A stretch of 37,470 bases of DNA from Bacteroidota bacterium. GTDB taxonomy: Bacteria; Bacteroidota; Bacteroidia; Bacteroidales; PUMT01. The stretch's first letter is position 1, and the number at the start of each line of letters is the position of its first letter. Shown here piece after piece: positions 33,569 to 37,470 of the stretch. The translations under genes and the position numbers were made by a program. The notes under the pieces are model-generated. The model searched no databases. It had not been told where the DNA came from and saw only the letters and a list, made by a program, of their open reading frames with translations. Where the stretch lies: positions 1 to 37,470 of the forward strand of contig PWHJ01000034.1 in assembly GCA_003554865.1 (NCBI GenBank), in the 5' to 3' direction.

Positions 33569-33619
33569 AACCCCCATCAGCTAAAGCTCACAAAGAAACA
33601 TATATAAAGCATGGGGGTT
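33569..33619 (+). repeat. Long-loop inverted repeat 1
   Basis: AACCCCCAT (33569-33577) and ATGGGGGTT (33611-33619) are perfect inverted copies with a 33-nt loop. Confidence 0.7.
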
Positions 33620-33631
33620 GACCTGCGGTCG

Positions 33632-33681
33632 ATTTCACATGTAAACAAATCATTTTTAGGGGTCTTTAATGAATGTGAAAT
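33632..33681 (+). repeat. Long-loop inverted repeat 2
   Basis: ATTTCACAT (33632-33640) and ATGTGAAAT (33673-33681) are perfect inverted copies with a 32-nt loop, 12 nt behind repeat 1, with the same size and spacing. Confidence 0.7.
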
Positions 33682-33767
33682 TCATACAGCCAAAAGAGAT
33701 AAACTTAATTGACATTCTATAATAACTTGTTGAATATTAGTTTAATTAATTAACCATATTTGTACGC

Positions 33768-35102
33768 ATGAGCCCAAAATATTTACTACCGGCATTATTG
33801 TTTCTGATTGCTTTTTCCGTTCTTGCCTATTGCAACAACGGTGAAGTATCCGAAACCGAACAACTGATAGATTATTTCAATGAAAAAGCCATCCAATTAG
33901 AAGATGAGCAGGACCTGGACGAGCTTGTTCATATGGCCGGGGAGAGGGACCTGGTATTGCTCGGGGAGGCAAGTCACGGTACAACAGATTTTTACTCCTG
34001 GCGGGCATCCATCTCAAAACGGCTCATAGAGGAGAAAGGCTTTTCATTTATTGCCGTTGAGGGGGATTTTGCAGCATTATATCACTTGAATAAATATGTC
34101 AAGGATCTGCCGGGTGCTGCCGGTTCAGCCGAAGAGGTTGTGCGGGAGTTTGACCGGTGGCCCGAATGGATGTGGGCCAATGAAGATATTGTAGATCTTG
34201 CCGAGTGGATGCGCGAATACAATGAAGGGCGCGAAAGTGGCGATATGGCCGGTTTTTACGGTATGGACGTTTACGGTCACTGGGAAGCAATGGAAGATCT
34301 TGACAATTATATAAGGGATTACCTGCCCGATTACCGTGAAAAGGCCCAGGAGAAACTTATGTGCTTTGCCTCATACACAGATGAGCATGATTATGCAAGA
34401 GCGGCGGCCAGGGGTCAGGTTGATTGCAGTGAAGAACTTAAAGGTGTTGTGGAGCTTCTAAAGGATAACTCCTCAAGATTGAAGGAAGAGAGTGAAAGGG
34501 AGTATTTCAGGGCTAAGCAAAATGCATATGTAGTAAAGAACGCGGAGGATTTTTACCGTCTTGCCCCCGTTGATGACAACGAGTCCTGGAACAGCCGTGC
34601 AACGCATATGTGGAGAACGGTGCAGCGGATTGCCTCTTACCGGGGAGAGGGAGCAAGGGGCGTCGTATGGGCGCACAATACCCATATAGGCGATGCCCGC
34701 GCCACCTCAATGCATGATGAGAACAGGGTTAATATAGGCGCTTTAAGCAGACAGGAAATGGGCAGGGAAAATGTATTTTCAATTGGTTTCGGCACTTACA
34801 CCGGCACAGTTGCTGCCGGAAGCTCCTGGGGATCACGTATGGAAATAATGGAACTTCCCGAAGGCAGGGAGGAGAGTTATGAGTATATTTTAGGATCTGT
34901 TGATTTGGAGCAGTATTTTTTGATTTTTGACCAGGATGACCGTGATCATGAGCTGTTAAGTGAACGTCGCGGTCACAGGGCTGTTGGTGTTGTTTACAAT
35001 CCGGTGCATGATGCCGGGAATTATGTCCCGACTGTTCTTCCCGAGAGATATGATGCATTTATTTTCATAAGGGAAACCTCTGAGCTGCAGCTGGTAAGAT
35101 GA
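33768..35102 (+). CDS. Exported erythromycin-esterase-family protein
   Basis: A 444-residue protein of the EreA/EreB-like fold. Family motifs are LGEASHGTTDFY (about 65-76, with the catalytic-site Glu and His), FIAVEGDF near 105, and WAHNTHIGD near 303. The N-terminus has a hydrophobic stretch ending LAYC (C22), a signal peptide or a weak lipobox (Tyr before Cys is unusual), so it is likely exported or a lipoprotein. True erythromycin esterases are cytoplasmic, and most members of this wide family have unknown substrates, so macrolide resistance should not be assumed. A CATATTTG box ends only 6 nt before the ATG, which would make a nearly leaderless mRNA. Confidence 0.88.
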   Translation: MSPKYLLPALLFLIAFSVLAYCNNGEVSETEQLIDYFNEKAIQLEDEQDLDELVHMAGERDLVLLGEASHGTTDFYSWRASISKRLIEEKGFSFIAVEGDFAALYHLNKYVKDLPGAAGSAEEVVREFDRWPEWMWANEDIVDLAEWMREYNEGRESGDMAGFYGMDVYGHWEAMEDLDNYIRDYLPDYREKAQEKLMCFASYTDEHDYARAAARGQVDCSEELKGVVELLKDNSSRLKEESEREYFRAKQNAYVVKNAEDFYRLAPVDDNESWNSRATHMWRTVQRIASYRGEGARGVVWAHNTHIGDARATSMHDENRVNIGALSRQEMGRENVFSIGFGTYTGTVAAGSSWGSRMEIMELPEGREESYEYILGSVDLEQYFLIFDQDDRDHELLSERRGHRAVGVVYNPVHDAGNYVPTVLPERYDAFIFIRETSELQLVR

Positions 35103-35108
35103 ATGCCG

Positions 35109-35375
35109 CTAATTTTTAACGTTGTTGGCCAGCAACTTAATTCCGTAAGCAAAGGCTGCCAGGAACATAACCCATAAGAAGCCAGACTCAAAGGCAAAGA
35201 TAAGTGCAAGAGCCGTGCTTATAACCGAAAAGCACCCGTTTATCCCCCATGCCCAGGGCACAAGCGACTCATTCCGTGAAGAGAGTGTTTTGAGTCCAAG
35301 CGGGAAGGGTATTCCCATAAAAAAGGCAGGCGGGGCTATCAGTCCGATTGAAAGGTAAAGGCGTTTGATCATCAA
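35109..35375 (-). pseudogene. C-terminal fragment of a spermidine-synthase-like membrane protein
   Basis: An 88-residue ORF with about three hydrophobic segments. The stretch FFMGIPFPLGLKTLSS followed by VPWAWGINGCFSVIS resembles the last membrane helices of large proteins that combine transporter-like helices with a spermidine-synthase-type methyltransferase domain. Those proteins are several hundred residues long, and nothing upstream supplies the missing part: the exported PCMT gene ends 14 nt before this start. It is most likely a decayed remnant, although a short free-standing membrane protein cannot be excluded. It converges on the erythromycin-esterase-like gene. Confidence 0.6.
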
Positions 35376-35389
35376 GATTTTTTTCAGAG

Positions 35390-36094
35390 TTATTCCTCAC
35401 GTGTGAAAGGAACAAAGTTAACGGGCATAACCCTTTCTGTGTAGATCTCGTCTCCCCTTTTTTCCACAAGCATAAGGTTTTGCGTCATATAGGCGGAACC
35501 GACCGGAACTATCATTTTCCCTCCGTCTTTGAGCTGTTCAACAAGGGGTGAGGGTATGTCTTCGGGTGCAGCCGTTACAACTATGGCGTCAAACGGGGCA
35601 TGTTCTTCCCATCCATGGAATCCGTCCCCGATTTTCACCTCCACATTGTCATAGTTAAGATCCTTTAGCAAATCCCTGGCCGTTTCACCCAGCTCGGGGA
35701 CAATTTCTATGGTGTATACCTCGTCCACGATCTCGGCCAGAACGGCTGCCTGGTATCCCGAACCGGTGCCAATTTCAAGCACCCTGTAGTCAGCTCCGGG
35801 ATCGATCAGCTCGGTCATATAAGCTACAATGAAAGGCTGGGATATGGTTTGCCCTTGCCCGATAGGAAGCGGGCTGTCTTCATATGCCCTGTGGCGCCTG
35901 GCCTCCGGAACGAAAAGGTGGCGTTCGACATTTCTCATTGCCTCGATCGTGGCTTCATGACTGATACCTCTGGCAACGATCTGGGTTTCAACCATATTCT
36001 CTCTTAGCTCTTTATAATCCTGTGCGAAGCCGGTGCCCGCAGAGAATAATATAAGCGCTGTTATTGCAAACGATTTGAAAATTATTGGCTTCAT
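35390..36094 (-). CDS. pcm: Exported protein-L-isoaspartate O-methyltransferase
   Basis: A 234-residue PCMT-family protein that would methylate isoaspartyl residues in damaged proteins to start their repair, using SAM. MVETQIVARGI (about 34-44), PIGQGQTISQPFIVAYM near 77-93, the SAM-binding VLEIGTGSGYQAA near 105 and IVVTAAPEDIP near 170 are all family blocks. An N-terminal signal peptide (about residues 1-24, cleavage after GFA) places it outside the cytoplasm, which is odd because SAM is cytoplasmic; exported PCMTs are nevertheless often predicted in bacteria. Followed by a membrane-protein fragment. Confidence 0.92.
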   Translation of the reverse strand: MKPIIFKSFAITALILFSAGTGFAQDYKELRENMVETQIVARGISHEATIEAMRNVERHLFVPEARRHRAYEDSPLPIGQGQTISQPFIVAYMTELIDPGADYRVLEIGTGSGYQAAVLAEIVDEVYTIEIVPELGETARDLLKDLNYDNVEVKIGDGFHGWEEHAPFDAIVVTAAPEDIPSPLVEQLKDGGKMIVPVGSAYMTQNLMLVEKRGDEIYTERVMPVNFVPFTREE

Positions 36095-36151
36095 ATCAAT
36101 TTGTTTTAAATATGTAAAATATAAAAAACCTGAAATTCTGCAAAAATCTTT

Positions 36152-37255
36152 CTAAAAAGAGTACCCGACCCCCCATTCAACAACTTCAGCTACTGCCCTG
36201 TGGGCAATAAGTGAAACATTTACCATAGAATTTTCCGTAATGTAATAACGCAGCCCCAGGCGCTGATAATATGGCTTTGGAGGATTAATCTCATGAGGCA
36301 GGTAAATTCCCAGATTTTTTACTATTGCCAGATTTTCAAAAAGCAGTTCATGAGATATGTAAATCCCATTTCGCAGGGTTTTGATAAATGTATCAGGCTT
36401 GTTCTGACTGGCCAGCTCTTCAGAGACTTTTGAATTGTAAAAAAAATCGAACCCGGCTCCCCAGCGCTGAACATGGTTAAGCTTTTGCGTGAGGTTAAAT
36501 GAAAAAGTTTGTACGTTGTAATTAGGGTCCCCCTCTTTGGGCTGCATAACACCGCCGGCCAATAACATGGTAAACCCGGTTTTTTTTTTCTCCGGCTGAT
36601 CAGGAGGTTCCCTGTGGTAGCTGATATCGGGGTAAAAATTGTATCTTAATGCCACCGAGGTTTTAAAAATGTTCAGTCCCCTGTTAGGTTTCCTGAAAGC
36701 CCCGTTGGAAAAATGTGCCAGTCCACCGCCCGCACTTAAGCTCAAATGATCACTCAAAGAGAACTTCAAGTGCGCTCCCAGGTTAAAATAAACATTTAAA
36801 GGTGTGCTGACAGCTAAATTTTCAGGGTTATCCTCCGGGTCGTATATATTGCTGAAATAACCGACTCCGGTTGCCAGTCTGATCAGAAAGCTGATATCCT
36901 TACTTCTTGTGAGGCAGAAATTTACGTAGCCGAAACCCGAGACTGCCGTTCCGAGCGAGGGATCTGCAAAATCAAATATTGCAGTCCCCCCGCCGTAGGA
37001 GGGAAAATTATATTCGTATTCCCATGCTTTCTCTCCGGTTGTTTGTTTCCCGATATTTATCTCAAAGGAGGGGAATTTTTGCCAGGCGAATGTTTCAAGG
37101 TCATCAGAATGGGCCCAGATTGTAGCATAGTTAAATACCGGGCGTATGTAAAAAGATTGGTTGGGGGAGTGTGAAATATTTCCCGCAAATCCGGCAGGAG
37201 TTGCAACTAAACAGATAAAAGCCGTAAAGATGGCCATATTGGCAATTTTACCCAT
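36152..37255 (-). CDS. PagL-like lipid A 3-O-deacylase / acyloxyacyl hydrolase family protein
   Basis: A 367-residue protein with a signal peptide (cleavage after about residue 24, GFA). Near residues 175-190 is AHFSNGAFRKPNRGLN, the His-x-Ser-Asn motif of PagL, where His and Ser form part of the catalytic triad; repeated aromatic beta strands around it suggest an outer-membrane barrel. The protein is about twice as long as enteric PagL, with an extra C-terminal barrel part (residues about 230-367). It would remove the 3-O acyl chain from lipid A. The downstream pcm gene lies 57 nt away on the same strand. Specificity is inferred from the motif only. Confidence 0.85.
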   Translation of the reverse strand: MGKIANMAIFTAFICLVATPAGFAGNISHSPNQSFYIRPVFNYATIWAHSDDLETFAWQKFPSFEINIGKQTTGEKAWEYEYNFPSYGGGTAIFDFADPSLGTAVSGFGYVNFCLTRSKDISFLIRLATGVGYFSNIYDPEDNPENLAVSTPLNVYFNLGAHLKFSLSDHLSLSAGGGLAHFSNGAFRKPNRGLNIFKTSVALRYNFYPDISYHREPPDQPEKKKTGFTMLLAGGVMQPKEGDPNYNVQTFSFNLTQKLNHVQRWGAGFDFFYNSKVSEELASQNKPDTFIKTLRNGIYISHELLFENLAIVKNLGIYLPHEINPPKPYYQRLGLRYYITENSMVNVSLIAHRAVAEVVEWGVGYSF

Positions 37256-37450
37256 AATTTACAGCAAAATTAATTTCCGGTTAAAAAATTTGGCACAAGC
37301 TGACTAGAAAACTTTTGCCGGTTGTCAGGGATAAAAATATGGTTCTTTTTTAACTTGAAAAAGTAAAATAAAAACAAGGAAAAGTGATGTATTTTGTTTA
37401 TATTTAAGTCGTTACACAAATAACACAAACAAAAAAACACCACTTTTCAG

Positions 37451-37470
37451 ATGAAAAATACAAAGAAAAA
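37451..37470 (+). CDS. Start of a gene cut by the right edge
   Basis: ATG at 37451 opens a frame of six codons (Met-Lys-Asn-Thr-Lys-Lys) to the end of the window, a basic start as in signal peptides. The 195-nt region before it (37256-37450) is AT-rich with TATATTTA at about 37409 as a weak -7 candidate. Nothing more can be said. Confidence 0.4.

Larger units (their letters stand above)
33349..33767. other. Gene-free spacer with repeats and structured sequence
   Basis: This 419-nt stretch has no convincing gene. Its first 170 nt are GC-rich compared with other spacers and hold two imperfect copies of a 41-nt element, 33367-33407 and 33430-33470, 63 nt apart and about 70% alike by eye. The hisIE frame stays open for 56 codons after its stop, to TAA at 33517, probably by chance. 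The second half is AT-rich with a candidate promoter and two long-loop inverted repeats. The region could be a decayed element, a non-coding RNA locus or both. Confidence 0.6.

Noticed and set aside
33768-35102. Macrolide-resistance gene
   Set aside because: Only family-level similarity to erythromycin esterase is seen, the protein carries a signal sequence, and no mobile element or resistance cluster is nearby.
1-37470. CRISPR array, prophage, insertion sequence or defence island
   Set aside because: No regularly spaced repeats, transposase, integrase, phage structural genes or nuclease clusters were seen; the content is mostly core metabolism.

Overview
The window looks like a chromosomal segment of a Bacteroidota bacterium, probably Bacteroidales/Marinilabiliales-like. 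The grounds are the protein types (PorT-like barrel, NfeD-type ClpP-class protein, bifunctional HisB, fused HisIE, PagL-like and M14 exported enzymes), several upstream boxes of the Bacteroidota form TAnnTTTG about 19 nt downstream of a TTG, weak or absent Shine-Dalgarno sequences, and tRNA genes that do not encode CCA. It is mostly core and housekeeping sequence. I see no phage, insertion sequence, CRISPR array or defence island.

Layout. At 1-1050 (minus strand) lie the start of a trp operon, namely trpE cut by the left edge, and its leader. At 1086-6202 (minus) are tilS, an exported M14 peptidase, a small HTH-like protein and an NfeD protease. At 6449-9643 (plus) are purB and an MsbA-like ABC exporter. 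At 9739-9966 (minus) are two tRNA-Ser genes (CGA and UGA anticodons). At 10267-18761 (plus) are an HU protein, a TrmH-type methyltransferase, a LytTR regulator, a class-III aminotransferase, an unknown exported protein, an M24 peptidase, htpG and a PorT-like barrel. From 18766 to 25976 the strands are mixed: a small membrane protein, an aspartate aminotransferase, a single-domain receiver, a YihY-type membrane protein, copA with a CopZ-like chaperone, and a lysophospholipid acyltransferase-like protein. At 26036-33348 (plus) is a complete his operon, hisG-D-C-B-H-A-F-IE. At 33349-33767 is a gene-free, repeat-rich spacer. From 33768 to the end are an erythromycin-esterase-family protein, a fragment of a polytopic membrane protein, an exported PCMT and a PagL-like lipid A deacylase, followed by the first codons of another gene.

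The most striking content is regulatory. Both amino-acid operons begin with a short unannotated leader peptide: 24 codons with Trp-Cys-Trp before trpE, and 20 codons with seven His, five of them consecutive, before hisG. Each is followed by mutually exclusive RNA hairpins and an intrinsic terminator just upstream of the first enzyme gene. I could draw the 1:2, 2:3 and 3:4 pairings base by base in both. This is classical ribosome-stalling attenuation, best known from Proteobacteria, here seen twice in one Bacteroidota window. Secondary points of interest are a terminator-like hairpin abutting the second tRNA-Ser, the structured spacer after hisIE, palindromes upstream of htpG and the PorT-like gene, and the isolated C-terminal fragment of a spermidine-synthase-like membrane protein.
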